The translations under genes were made by a program, and so were the position numbers. From Pyrodictium sp. (GTDB lineage Archaea; Thermoproteota; Thermoprotei_A; Sulfolobales; Pyrodictiaceae), in assembly GCA_015662475.1 (NCBI GenBank), contig DQUB01000062.1, positions 1 to 13,834 of the forward strand: DNA of 13,834 nucleotides, given 5' to 3'. This document shows positions 1 to 7,186 of this stretch, piece after piece. Position 1 is the stretch's first letter; the number at the start of each line of letters is the position of its first letter. The notes beneath the pieces are model-generated. The model saw only the letters and a list, made by a program, of their open reading frames with translations, had not been told where the DNA came from and did not search any database.

Positions 1-1
1 A

Positions 2-349
2 AAACCATACATAGTCTACGCGGGACAGGACGCTGCTAGGATTGTTGGTCTCGCGCTAGAAGGGTACAATGTCCTGGTTGTCGACGCCATCGTCTATGGA
101 GAGGGTGGAGTAGGAGATATTGTCATCGCTACAGCTGAAGAGCTAGACGAAGACAGGGGTTTGCCACCCTCCACCCACACCATCCCGATAAAGGTGCTTG
201 CCAACTATCTCGAGTCCAAACTTCTAGTAGTCGGGGTCAACGTTGACCCCGACAACCTAGGCCTAGGCAACAAGATCTCAAAAGAGGCTGAAGAAGCTTC
301 ACACACGCTAGCAAACCTGCTTGCCGACATACTAGGCTGTAGAGAATAG
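2..349 (+). CDS. hycI: HycI-type [NiFe] hydrogenase maturation protease, C-terminal part (left-edge partial)
   Basis: This is the last 115 codons of a protein whose start lies left of the window. It resembles the HycI/HybD endopeptidases, which bind the nickel of an immature [NiFe] large subunit and remove its C-terminal peptide in the cytoplasm. Two of the three family nickel ligands are visible: the Asp in VVDA (fragment residue 28) and the His in STHTIPI (residue 59). They are 31 residues apart, close to the 28 between D62 and H90 in E. coli HycI. The motif VVGVNVDP followed by an acidic helix (SKEAEEASHTLANLLADIL) also fits the family end. The first ligand, near residue 16 of the family, would be outside the window. 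The likely substrate is the HyfG subunit encoded at 3825-5573. The gene converges on the formate channel gene and is not part of the minus-strand operon. Confidence 0.85.
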   Translation, partial: KPYIVYAGQDAARIVGLALEGYNVLVVDAIVYGEGGVGDIVIATAEELDEDRGLPPSTHTIPIKVLANYLESKLLVVGVNVDPDNLGLGNKISKEAEEASHTLANLLADILGCRE

Positions 350-350
350 C

Positions 351-593
351 ATGCAAGACCTCTATAACAGTCTACTTAGCAGGCTATTAGTACCTTCTAG
401 CAAACATGCGCTATATGTGTGGCTAGAGACAGAACATGGTCAAGTCCATAGGCGAAGAAGACCACTATGTCGAGGAGAAAGCACAACATGGTGCATCTCG
501 GTATCCCGCCACAGCCGTCAACATTTGCTCCTGCTACTAGTTAAGAAGACCGCCAGTCTAGATTCTGCAAAAGCACATAGACTATCGAGTTAA
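351..593 (+). CDS. Doubtful 80-residue ORF after hycI
   Basis: An ATG one base after the hycI stop opens an 80-codon frame. The spacing would suit translational coupling. The product is not recognised: it begins MQDLYNSLLSRLLVPSS, then has an Arg-rich stretch (HRRRRPLCR) and a Leu run (LLLLLV), with no clear domain or membrane layout. A second short frame in the same stretch, ATG at 436 to TAG at 540 (34 residues, beginning MVKSIGEEDHYVEEKAQHG), has a more balanced composition, so neither frame is convincing. It may be non-coding, or the decayed remnant of a gene. It is listed because it sits in an otherwise empty stretch. Confidence 0.2.
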   Translation: MQDLYNSLLSRLLVPSSKHALYVWLETEHGQVHRRRRPLCRGESTTWCISVSRHSRQHLLLLLVKKTASLDSAKAHRLSS

Positions 594-683
594 AGTGCAT
601 TGGGGGTAAGTGTAGGCGGGAGAGAGTGAGCGAAATCTCTTCTAAAAACAGATCTGACTATGTTTTATCTCTTGCCGTGCCTC
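594..683. other. Convergent intergenic end region
   Basis: The stretch 350-683 holds no convincing gene apart from the doubtful frame at 351-593. The last 90 bases separate the convergent plus-strand hycI side from the formate channel gene, whose stop is at 684. On the minus strand a T5 run (plus-strand A5 at 644-648) could serve as a weak archaeal T-tract terminator for the channel gene. A 5-bp inverted pair (AGAGA at 621-625, TCTCT at 636-640) lies beyond it, in the wrong order for a hairpin followed by Ts. I see no RNA gene or repeat here. Confidence 0.25.
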
Positions 684-1862
684 CTAGACCTCTTTTACTG
701 CAGTCCAAGGCTTTAGAGTGGCGTATGCTATGAATGGTAGTACTAGATAGTATATGCAAGCTGCTACGCCTGGTACTAGTGCTATGTAGGGGTTAGCTAG
801 CTTGACACCTTCATGCAACCCTAGTGCGGCTTCAACACCTGCTGCTATAAATGCTGGTACTACAACCATCACTACTAGGTGTATTATTGCTAGCACAAGA
901 CCTACTCTAATCGTCGCTACCACCAAGTCAACTGCTCCAGCTTTCTCAACTTTGCCTCCTACTGCTGCAAGGTACCAGTAGTAGAGTGTTATGAAGGCTA
1001 TGCAGCCTACAAGGTTGCCATATGTTACTGGTAGTAGGTTGTTTATGAAGAACTGCCAGTAGGTTATCACATACGTCTTCCAGTTTATAGCCGCGCCAAA
1101 CAAGCCTGCTGCTATCGCGAACATGTTTGCAATGCTGTGCTCGAAGCCGATCGCTACGAAGGCGAAGATCGGGAACCATATCAGGACTGCTTGACCGGCA
1201 AAGTCTCCCTTCTTGCTCCTCAACCACAGCCATACAGCAAGGTTTACTAGGAAGTTACAGCCTATGCCACGCCAGAAAGCAGTCCATGCATCAAGATGCA
1301 CTTTCTTGTACGCGAACATGAACGACATGTCGAAGAACGGGTGGCCCAACAGCATACTAGTACCATATGTCGCCATAAATGCTAGGAAGAACCCTCCTAC
1401 AAAGTTGCCGCCATATGATGCAATCCAGTTATATATTATGGCGGTATCTTTGGCTTTCCCAGTAAGCAGAGGGTATATGGGCACTTGTGGACAGCTTGTC
1501 CACAGCTCAGCACCGCCGATCAATATTGAGATTAGGCCTAGCGGGAAGACAGCACCAAGTATCATCTTAGCTATTGTGACCAAGTCTATATGGTATTTGC
1601 TTAAAACCTCGTAGCCTATCAGCGTCCCCACATGCTCTTTAGTAACATGTGTGCCTTCCAAGAAGACTCTGTATGGCCAAAAGCTAGCAGCAGTCATGTA
1701 GGCAAACCAGTACCCCATACCAATCAAAACACCTGCTAAGACACCAGCCCAAAACAGCCTGCCTGGTGTCTGCAAGAGCTTATACAATGCGGCTTTTGCA
1801 GCCGACGCTACAGTTTCGTCAACGCCAGCATAAGGTATTACCTTTGGCTTCGCTTCACCCAC
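684..1862 (-). CDS. fdhC: Formate/nitrite transporter (FNT) family channel, enlarged form
   Basis: Likely formate channel or formate/proton symporter of the FNT family (FocA/FdhC), feeding the formate hydrogenlyase. Family signatures are clear: GGAELWTS (117-123), the omega-loop region; NWIASYGGNFVGG (145-157); the FWRGIGCNFLVNLAVWL segment (196-212); GFEHSIANMF (239-248) with the central pore His at 242, equivalent to FocA His209; and NLLPVTYGNLVG (275-286). At 392 residues it is about 100 longer than FocA (about 285). The extra length is an insert of roughly 35 residues between the first two membrane helices (about 60-95) and a C-terminal extension (about 303-392) that seems to carry two more membrane helices. 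The GTG start at 1862 is preceded by GGTGA at a 6-base spacing. It follows the hydrogenase operon on the same strand after a 272-base gap, as focB follows hyf in E. coli. Family assignment is firm; formate as substrate is inferred from context. Confidence 0.92.
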   Translation of the reverse strand: MGEAKPKVIPYAGVDETVASAAKAALYKLLQTPGRLFWAGVLAGVLIGMGYWFAYMTAASFWPYRVFLEGTHVTKEHVGTLIGYEVLSKYHIDLVTIAKMILGAVFPLGLISILIGGAELWTSCPQVPIYPLLTGKAKDTAIIYNWIASYGGNFVGGFFLAFMATYGTSMLLGHPFFDMSFMFAYKKVHLDAWTAFWRGIGCNFLVNLAVWLWLRSKKGDFAGQAVLIWFPIFAFVAIGFEHSIANMFAIAAGLFGAAINWKTYVITYWQFFINNLLPVTYGNLVGCIAFITLYYWYLAAVGGKVEKAGAVDLVVATIRVGLVLAIIHLVVMVVVPAFIAAGVEAALGLHEGVKLANPYIALVPGVAACIYYLVLPFIAYATLKPWTAVKEV

Positions 1863-2002
1863 CTTACATCACCTTTTACCTCTACTTGCTATTCCAAATT
1901 CGCACTATGAAATAATATGTTGAAAAATATGCCGAGACAAAAGAGAATAAACACGATAAATAGATAAAATAGGGTTAAAAAGGAGTAAGACCTCCACATT
2001 AA

Positions 2003-2018
2003 CAGCCTATAACTGGTT
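2003..2018 (-). promoter_or_regulatory. Shared FHL promoter element upstream of the formate channel gene
   Basis: On the minus strand this reads AACCAGTTATAGGCTG. The core AACCAGTT is also upstream of hyfB (11286-11293), and a one-base variant is upstream of fdhF (12705-12712). It is set in a 272-base AT-rich gap (1863-2134) without a gene. The TATA box of the channel gene is not clear: TTATAG overlaps the element, and CTTTTTAAC lies at 1974-1982 on the minus strand, so the leader would be about 100 bases either way. Calling it an operator is an inference from recurrence at three related promoters. Confidence 0.4.
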
Positions 2019-2080
2019 AAGGAAAAACTATACCACTACAATCGTTGGAATATTTAGAGACTCTAGCTATGGCTTAAGGG

Positions 2081-2085
2081 AAAAA
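2081..2085 (-). terminator. Candidate T-tract terminator after the hydrogenase operon
   Basis: About 50 bases past the stop of the last operon gene (TAA at 2135-2137) the minus strand reads CATATTTTTCCC, a T5 run. Archaeal termination often needs only a short T tract. No clear hairpin is visible, and the channel gene downstream could still be reached by read-through. Confidence 0.25.
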
Positions 2086-2134
2086 TATGTGGCGGTGTAA
2101 AGCTTGGCTGAATGTCGAGCGCATTAAGAGAGGA

Positions 2135-2437
2135 TTAGACCAGACGCAACACTATATATGCTGTGTTGGATGGTATTCTTACCTTCAAAACATCTTCTAC
2201 GACCTTAATTGCATTGTTATCGTATACGATTACCTCTCTACTCCTTTTAAGTTTATCAACTATATTGCTTAAACCAGCTTTCTCAAGCTCTTCCAAGTCT
2301 AAACTTCCAATATATCTTAGTACATCGTATACGGACTCGATATGCCTTGCCCTTATGAGGTGGTTGTCTACTGGGTGCATTCTCTCTAGATCTACTAGGG
2401 TAAATCTCTTAGTGAAAACGTATACGTCTACCCGCAT
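2135..2437 (-). CDS. Small protein at the end of the hydrogenase operon, possibly HycH/HyfJ-like
   Basis: A 100-residue soluble protein starting 14 bases after the small-subunit stop, so almost certainly co-transcribed. Composition is balanced and charged, with no membrane segment and no cysteines. It is not firmly recognised. Its place directly after the small subunit is that of hycH and hyfJ in the E. coli operons, which encode maturation factors for the hydrogenase large subunit. By eye, some segments resemble HycH in order: an N-terminal strand followed by Lys-Arg-Phe (YVFTKRFT), a middle segment REVIVYDNNAIKVVEDVL that can be laid against the HycH stretch around EIVIDINHVPMLANAF, and a closing TAYIVLRL against AIYLMVRRL. 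It is shorter than HycH (about 136). I take HycH/HyfJ-like as the best guess, not an established assignment. The ribosome binding site is weak (GGGG about 9 bases before the ATG). Confidence 0.7.
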   Translation of the reverse strand: MRVDVYVFTKRFTLVDLERMHPVDNHLIRARHIESVYDVLRYIGSLDLEELEKAGLSNIVDKLKRSREVIVYDNNAIKVVEDVLKVRIPSNTAYIVLRLV

Positions 2438-2451
2438 TCCCTAAGCCCCAG

Positions 2452-3267
2452 CTAGTGTTTCTGGGCAAAATGCTTTTCAACAAGCTTGTTTAACTCTTCA
2501 ACAACCTGTGCTATTCTAGGATCCCTATTCCATGCTTCGACGATCTTTTTAGAGGCTTCTCTTAGCTCGCCCAAGGTCCTCACCTCACTTAGCAGTGCGA
2601 AATAGTCTTTTACGAGTTGTACTCCATAGAGGTAGCCTAGGTATTTCCTGGCGGTCCTCATAATGTCTCTGTAGAGTTCCCAAGATATCTTAACCAGTGT
2701 TTCTCTCTCAAACAAGAGTGCTAGTGGTGGTCTCAGCTTCCACTCTTCCTCAGGCTTCTCCTCTCGATAGCTTACCTTCTCTATCTTCTGCTTCAACACA
2801 TCTAGTGCCACGAGTATCCCTTGGAGTATAGCTACTGGGTGCGGTGGGCATCCTGGCACATAGACATCTACAGGTATTACCTGGTCAATGCCACCCTCAA
2901 CAGCAAAAGAGTTGTACCAAACTCCACCCCCGCAGGCACAAGCACCAATTGCTATCACTACTTTAGGATCTGGAGTCATCCTATATACTCTCTCGAGTAC
3001 AGCTCTATACTGTCTGGTTACTGGACCTGTCACTAGAAGTGCGTCTGCATGTCTTGGCGAGATTACAAGCCTTATCCCGAACCGCTCAACATCATAAAGA
3101 GGTGATAGCGCTGCGAATATCTCTATTTCGCAACCGTTACAGGATCCAGTATCAACCCTCAAAACATATAGTGATCTTTTTAACGTGCCAAAAATCCTTC
3201 TCTTGACCTCTTCTCCGAGCTTTTCAACACTCGTGCTCTGAGGCAACATTTTTGCTAGAATAGCCAC
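2452..3267 (-). CDS. hyfI: Group 4 [NiFe] hydrogenase small subunit (HyfI/HycG, NuoB-like)
   Basis: Carries the single [4Fe-4S] cluster next to the [NiFe] site and passes electrons between the ferredoxin subunit and HyfG, on the cytoplasmic face. Cluster ligands are visible as C43 and C46 (CNGCEIEI), C110 (IGAC) and C140 (VPGCPPHP). C112 in GACACGGG is an additional Cys not needed by the cluster. The stretch PLYDVERFGIRLVISPRHADALLVTG closely follows E. coli HyfI. As in other group 4 enzymes, the medial and distal clusters of classical small subunits are absent. After the last ligand there is a charged helical C-terminal part of about 120 residues. The GTG start at 3267 is preceded by GAGGTGG, which overlaps the end of hyfH 11 bases upstream, so the two are translationally linked. 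Length (271) is near the E. coli value (252). Confidence 0.95.
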   Translation of the reverse strand: MAILAKMLPQSTSVEKLGEEVKRRIFGTLKRSLYVLRVDTGSCNGCEIEIFAALSPLYDVERFGIRLVISPRHADALLVTGPVTRQYRAVLERVYRMTPDPKVVIAIGACACGGGVWYNSFAVEGGIDQVIPVDVYVPGCPPHPVAILQGILVALDVLKQKIEKVSYREEKPEEEWKLRPPLALLFERETLVKISWELYRDIMRTARKYLGYLYGVQLVKDYFALLSEVRTLGELREASKKIVEAWNRDPRIAQVVEELNKLVEKHFAQKH

Positions 3268-3278
3268 TATACCACCTC

Positions 3279-3812
3279 TTATCCTCGAGTAGCTTCTCCA
3301 AGCTTTTCAACGAAAAACGATCTTTTACACTTCAAGCACATAACCATATACCTTGCAAGTTCTTGCATGATGTTCGCTATCTCAGATCTTTCAAGTAATT
3401 TTTGTGCCAATTCAACATGTCTAATGCTCACATCGAGATAACCTTTACACTTAGCACAGCTACCAAGTTTAAACTCTGCAACAACTGTTAGATCTTCTCT
3501 ATTCTTAGCAGCAAGCTCAAACTCTCTAGAAAGCTCTATTGCGTTAACAGGGCAGACTTCTTGGCAACGTGCACAGAATATGCATCTGCCATAATATATT
3601 GTCCACCTTCTAACACCTTTCCCATAGTCTGTTTCAACCTTTATAGTCTCAGCAGGACAGGCGTTTGCACAGGCTCCACACCCTATACACGCACTAGCAT
3701 CGAGTACTGGTTTACCCCTATATAATTCATCTACCTCAAACGGCTTCTCCGGGTAGGGGTGGGTAGCAACACCTCTCCTACTAGAATGCTCGATAAGCTT
3801 TATGAAGGCCAT
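3279..3812 (-). CDS. hyfH: Two-[4Fe-4S] ferredoxin subunit of the hydrogenase (HyfH/HycF, NuoI-like)
   Basis: An 8Fe ferredoxin-type subunit that carries electrons between the formate dehydrogenase side and the small subunit. Two full CxxCxxCxxxC motifs are present: C42, C45, C48, C52 (CIGCGACANAC) and C77, C80, C83, C87 (CIFCARCQEVC). The start (MAFIKLIEHS, then YPEKPFEVDELYRGKP) aligns with E. coli HycF. The C-terminal third has two further CxxC pairs, C119/C122 (CAKC) and C159/C162 (CLKC), in the same relative place as the extra Cys pairs of HycF/HyfH; they could hold a further metal centre. Length of 177 equals the family norm of about 180. The ATG at 3812 has the site GAGGTGGTG, which overlaps the hyfG stop region; the gap to hyfG is 12 bases. 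Confidence 0.95.
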   Translation of the reverse strand: MAFIKLIEHSSRRGVATHPYPEKPFEVDELYRGKPVLDASACIGCGACANACPAETIKVETDYGKGVRRWTIYYGRCIFCARCQEVCPVNAIELSREFELAAKNREDLTVVAEFKLGSCAKCKGYLDVSIRHVELAQKLLERSEIANIMQELARYMVMCLKCKRSFFVEKLGEATRG

Positions 3813-3824
3813 GAAACACCACCT

Positions 3825-5573
3825 CTAGAGCAGTTGTGGTGTATGGGTTGGGTTTTGCGAAACCTTTCTAGAGAGGTGGACAAGTCTAGCATAGCTTACA
3901 GTAACAGTCTTCTTTCTCTTTACATCAACGATTATTACACGCTCTGTACAGCTGTAGCAGGGGTCTAGGCTTGCCACGATCAGCGGAAAGTCTGTGATCG
4001 TGTAGTCTCTACTCATGTATGGTAGTGCTGGCCAGTTATTGTATGTTGCAGCTCTAACTCTCCACTTGTGCACTCTAGAGTCTTTACCTATAACGACGAA
4101 GTGTACATTCTCTCCTCTAGGAGCCTCATCATAGCCAATGCCTTTAGCATACTCTACAAGCTCTATTTTCTCCTCGTTCAGTATTGGGCCTCCAGGCAGC
4201 TGGTCTAAAGCATGCTCGACAATGTCGAGAGCATCTAGAACCTCTCTTGCACGAACCATGAGCCTTGAGAAGACGTCACAACCACTCTCAACAGCTGGTT
4301 TCACCCTGATATACTTGTAGGCTGCATATGGGTGGTCGTATCTCGTGTCTCTTGGCAGGCCAGAACCTCTAACGAGAGGACCTACAACGCTAAGTGCTCT
4401 AGCAACCTTTTTGGGCAAAATGCCTACTTCCTCACATCTACGCAAGAAGAGCTCGTTTGAGGTGATTACATCTAGTGCTTTCTTAAACTCTTCACGTACG
4501 GTTTTTAGAAGCTCCATAACCTTCTTGGCTTTGTCTTTCGGAATATCTCTTCTAACACCACCAACAAGGTTCATGCCGTAGGTCTTCCTACCGCCACTAA
4601 GTATCTCTGCAACCTTCATGATCTTCTCTCTAATCCTAAACAGCTCCATAAACCCCCAATCGAAGGCTGTAAGGTGACAAGCTATTCCAAGGTTTAACAT
4701 GTGACTATGAAGTCTCTCCACCTCCAACATTATAGTTCTAATGTACTCGGCACGTTCTGGAACCTCTATGTCTAGAGCATCTTCTACAGCTTCACAATAG
4801 GCTGTAGAGTGTGCATAGCCACAGATACCACAAACACGTTCAGCTAGAAAAGATGTTTGGTTGTAGGTGAACCTCTCCTCGGCAAGTTTCTCTAGACCTC
4901 TAAACACGTAGAACATTCGATAGTCTACATCGACTACTCGTTCACCGTCAACAAAAAGTCTAAACTGGCTAGGTTCGTCGGCTAAAGCGTGTATTGGGCT
5001 CATTGGAATCTGGACTATCCCTTCAGAGACCTTTTCCGGTCTAAACATGTATGGTTTGGGTTGGCGAGGTGGTCTCTCATAGAACTTGAAGTCTTTCCTC
5101 ATTGGGTAGAGGCCTTCAGGCCAATCATCTGGTAGTGCTAGCCTCCTCGGGTCAGGGTGGCCTGTAGGCTCTAAGCCTAGAAGGTCTTTCACTTCTCTTT
5201 CGTACCAAGAGGCTGCTGGAACTTTAGGTGTTGTAGACTTGAACTTGGGGTTATCCCATGGAACTTTAGTGTATACTACTACCCATGGCTTCCACTGTAT
5301 GTGTCTAACGTTCTCCTCGATAGACACTATATAATAGAGCCTATAGTGGCCATCAACGCTTCTATCGTCGGTGCCCACCATCGATGAAAGGTAGCCGCCA
5401 AGCTCCCAGTAGACTTTCTCCAAAGCCTCTGGCAAATACTCCCTCTTAACCTCAATATACACTCTATCCTTGCCCTTCACCTTGACATCCACTATAGCGT
5501 CTGGAGGTAGTAGCTCTTTGAGCCGCTCTACACACTTTTCTAGTAGCTTGCGAGCCTCAGCTTCACCGCCCAT
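3825..5573 (-). CDS. hyfG: Group 4a [NiFe] hydrogenase catalytic large subunit, NuoC-NuoD fusion (HyfG/HycE)
   Basis: Holds the [NiFe] active site that reduces protons to H2. Residues 1 to about 165 form the NuoC-like domain, ending in the signature [20 protein letters not shown]; the rest is the NuoD/large-subunit domain. The nickel ligands are the two CxxC pairs C248/C251 ([10 protein letters not shown]) and C539/C542 (DPCYSC). The fusion and the 582-residue length (E. coli HyfG 555, HycE 569) point to the formate-hydrogenlyase group 4a rather than Mbh or Ech, where the NuoC-like part is separate. After DPCYSCTER the protein runs on for 37 residues beginning [10 protein letters not shown], matching the 32-residue tail that HycI cuts from HycE after the same Arg. 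A HycI-type protease is encoded at the left edge. The ATG at 5573 follows GGGGTG at 9 bases; 38 bases separate it from hyfF. Confidence 0.97.
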   Translation of the reverse strand: MGGEAEARKLLEKCVERLKELLPPDAIVDVKVKGKDRVYIEVKREYLPEALEKVYWELGGYLSSMVGTDDRSVDGHYRLYYIVSIEENVRHIQWKPWVVVYTKVPWDNPKFKSTTPKVPAASWYEREVKDLLGLEPTGHPDPRRLALPDDWPEGLYPMRKDFKFYERPPRQPKPYMFRPEKVSEGIVQIPMSPIHALADEPSQFRLFVDGERVVDVDYRMFYVFRGLEKLAEERFTYNQTSFLAERVCGICGYAHSTAYCEAVEDALDIEVPERAEYIRTIMLEVERLHSHMLNLGIACHLTAFDWGFMELFRIREKIMKVAEILSGGRKTYGMNLVGGVRRDIPKDKAKKVMELLKTVREEFKKALDVITSNELFLRRCEEVGILPKKVARALSVVGPLVRGSGLPRDTRYDHPYAAYKYIRVKPAVESGCDVFSRLMVRAREVLDALDIVEHALDQLPGGPILNEEKIELVEYAKGIGYDEAPRGENVHFVVIGKDSRVHKWRVRAATYNNWPALPYMSRDYTITDFPLIVASLDPCYSCTERVIIVDVKRKKTVTVSYARLVHLSRKVSQNPTHTPQLL

Positions 5574-5611
5574 TCACATCCACACCCCTTCATCTTAGGG
5601 TTTATCTGGAT

Positions 5612-7174
5612 TTACTTGGTAAAGTAGATGTGGGGAGAGAGTATTTCTTCTGTTACTATTTCTGCAAGGCTTATGTAGGGCTGCACTAGCAGGAAGAGTG
5701 CAGCAACTATGATCGCTAGCAGCACACATGCAAACTTACAGCTCAAGAGGTCTTTCTCCTCATAGACTTTCACAGTTTCTTTCTCCTTCTCCTCCTCTCC
5801 ATGTCCACGCCCTCTAACACCGCCAAAGATCATTACTATCATTCTCTGTATCAGTGCTAGCTCTGCAATTATCATGCTTACGAACACTGCTATGAGTATT
5901 GGCAAGCTTTTGCCTGCTGCTGCAAGGAATAGGTATACTTTGCTGAAGAAGCTTGGAGCTGGCGGCATCGCTATTAGACCGAGTAGTGCAAGCGTTGTTA
6001 CTGCTGCTGTAAACTTCAGTCGTGCCTTTAGCAGTCCTCCAATCTCCTCAAAGTCTCTCTTACCCTTAGTGTATATTAGCATTAGACCAGAGCCCAGGAA
6101 TGCTAGAGCTTTGGTCAGCGCATGGTATACGATGTGCATTAGTGCAGCTAGGATACCCAAGCCTGTACCAACACCGGTCGCCGTAGCAATTAGTCCAACT
6201 TGGTCTATCGTAGAATAGGCAAACAGTCTCTTGATATCTCTCTGCACATAGATGCACATCCCACCAACTATCATTGACAGTATCCCAACCACAAGTAGTA
6301 CATTAGCCATGAACCCGTGAAGCTCTAACACATTTGCTAGAGCATAGTATCTTAGAATTGCTATCAATGCACACTTTACAATCACACCACTTAGAATCGC
6401 TGATATTGGTGAGGGGGCTTCAGAGTGAGCATCCGGCAACCACACGTGCACCGGGAATAGACCTGCTTTCACCATGTATCCGAAGACTACGAGTAGTAGT
6501 CCTAGCTCTAATGGAAACATTAGCTCGCTCTTAACCAAGCTAGCATGATTTTCTATGAGACCGGTCCACAACATTGCCTGCTCCGCAGGTATTCCGCTAG
6601 CAACGCTCACAGCATACACAAGCGCTGTGCCAAAGAGTGCAAAACCCACACCCACACCACATATAACGACATACTTCCATGCTGCTTCTAGACTGGTTGT
6701 TGTCTCGTGAAAGCCGACTAGCAGTGCTGTTGCTAGTGTTGTTGCCTCTACAGCAGCCCATAGTAATATGATGTTGTTGCTCAAAACGCTAAGCACCATA
6801 GAGAGCATTGTAGCGTTGAAGAACAGATAGTACCATCTAAGCTTCTCTAGCCCTATAACAGACTCTATCTTTACCTCGCTTCTCATGTAGCCTATACTAT
6901 ACACTGCACTCACTAGACCAACTATGGATACCGCTATTAGACCCCATGCACCCAATGGATCGAGTAGAAGAAAGCCGCCAAGGATCGGCTCTACAACACC
7001 TCTACTCAGTACTATGTAGGCAACACCCATCGAAGCTAAAAACCCTGATACTGTGGCAAATAACGTGGCTGCTTCTCCAACTAGATAGTTTATTAGAGAT
7101 AGGGCCATTGCGACTATGTATACACCAAGTACGAATTCTACGAGGTATGTAGCTATGAGGGTTTCCACGGCCAT
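5612..7174 (-). CDS. hyfF: Antiporter-like membrane subunit HyfF (NuoL/M/N, MrpD family)
   Basis: A polytopic membrane subunit of the ion-translocating arm. It follows E. coli HyfF closely and is nearly the same length (about 520 against 526): a conserved GIYSIGYMR-type segment (VYSIGYMRSE), LWAAVEATTLATALLVGF, SLEAAWKYVVICGVGVGFALFG and LPDAHSEAPSPISAILSGVI. Numbered from an upstream GTG at 7183, the pump residues of the family are present: Glu146, Lys239, Lys270, His350/His354 and Lys358. Lys415 (SFFSK) stands where E. coli HyfF has Glu (FLSE). Near 453-478 there is a very charged loop (GEEEKEKETVKVYEEKD). The start is chosen as ATG 7174 because GGGGGTGGG at 7180-7188 stands at a normal distance from it; GTG 7183 would lie inside that site. 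It begins a few bases after the hyfE stop. Confidence 0.93.
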   Translation of the reverse strand: MAVETLIATYLVEFVLGVYIVAMALSLINYLVGEAATLFATVSGFLASMGVAYIVLSRGVVEPILGGFLLLDPLGAWGLIAVSIVGLVSAVYSIGYMRSEVKIESVIGLEKLRWYYLFFNATMLSMVLSVLSNNIILLWAAVEATTLATALLVGFHETTTSLEAAWKYVVICGVGVGFALFGTALVYAVSVASGIPAEQAMLWTGLIENHASLVKSELMFPLELGLLLVVFGYMVKAGLFPVHVWLPDAHSEAPSPISAILSGVIVKCALIAILRYYALANVLELHGFMANVLLVVGILSMIVGGMCIYVQRDIKRLFAYSTIDQVGLIATATGVGTGLGILAALMHIVYHALTKALAFLGSGLMLIYTKGKRDFEEIGGLLKARLKFTAAVTTLALLGLIAMPPAPSFFSKVYLFLAAAGKSLPILIAVFVSMIIAELALIQRMIVMIFGGVRGRGHGEEEKEKETVKVYEEKDLLSCKFACVLLAIIVAALFLLVQPYISLAEIVTEEILSPHIYFTK

Positions 7175-7186
7175 GAGACCCACCCC

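Noticed and set aside
621..648. Possible hairpin and T-tract terminator for the channel gene
   Set aside because: The stem is only 5 bp and, on the minus strand, the T run comes before the stem; not good enough for a separate terminator call.
946..1233. 95-codon minus-strand frame
   Set aside because: Overlaps the FNT channel gene in another frame; Ser/Arg-rich shadow without motifs.
1213..1614. 133-codon plus-strand frame
   Set aside because: It lies wholly inside the FNT channel gene on the opposite strand, which has clear family motifs; the frame has no recognisable product.
1863..2134. Possible small RNA in the AT-rich gap
   Set aside because: No tRNA-like folds or clear C/D boxes seen; the stretch looks like a promoter and leader region.
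2163..2444. 93-codon plus-strand frame
   Set aside because: Antisense to the 100-residue operon gene at 2135-2437; its Ser/Leu/Thr-rich product is typical of an antisense shadow, while the minus frame is evenly charged and well spaced in the operon.
5874..6218. 114-codon plus-strand frame
   Set aside because: Antisense to hyfF, whose family signatures run through the whole stretch.
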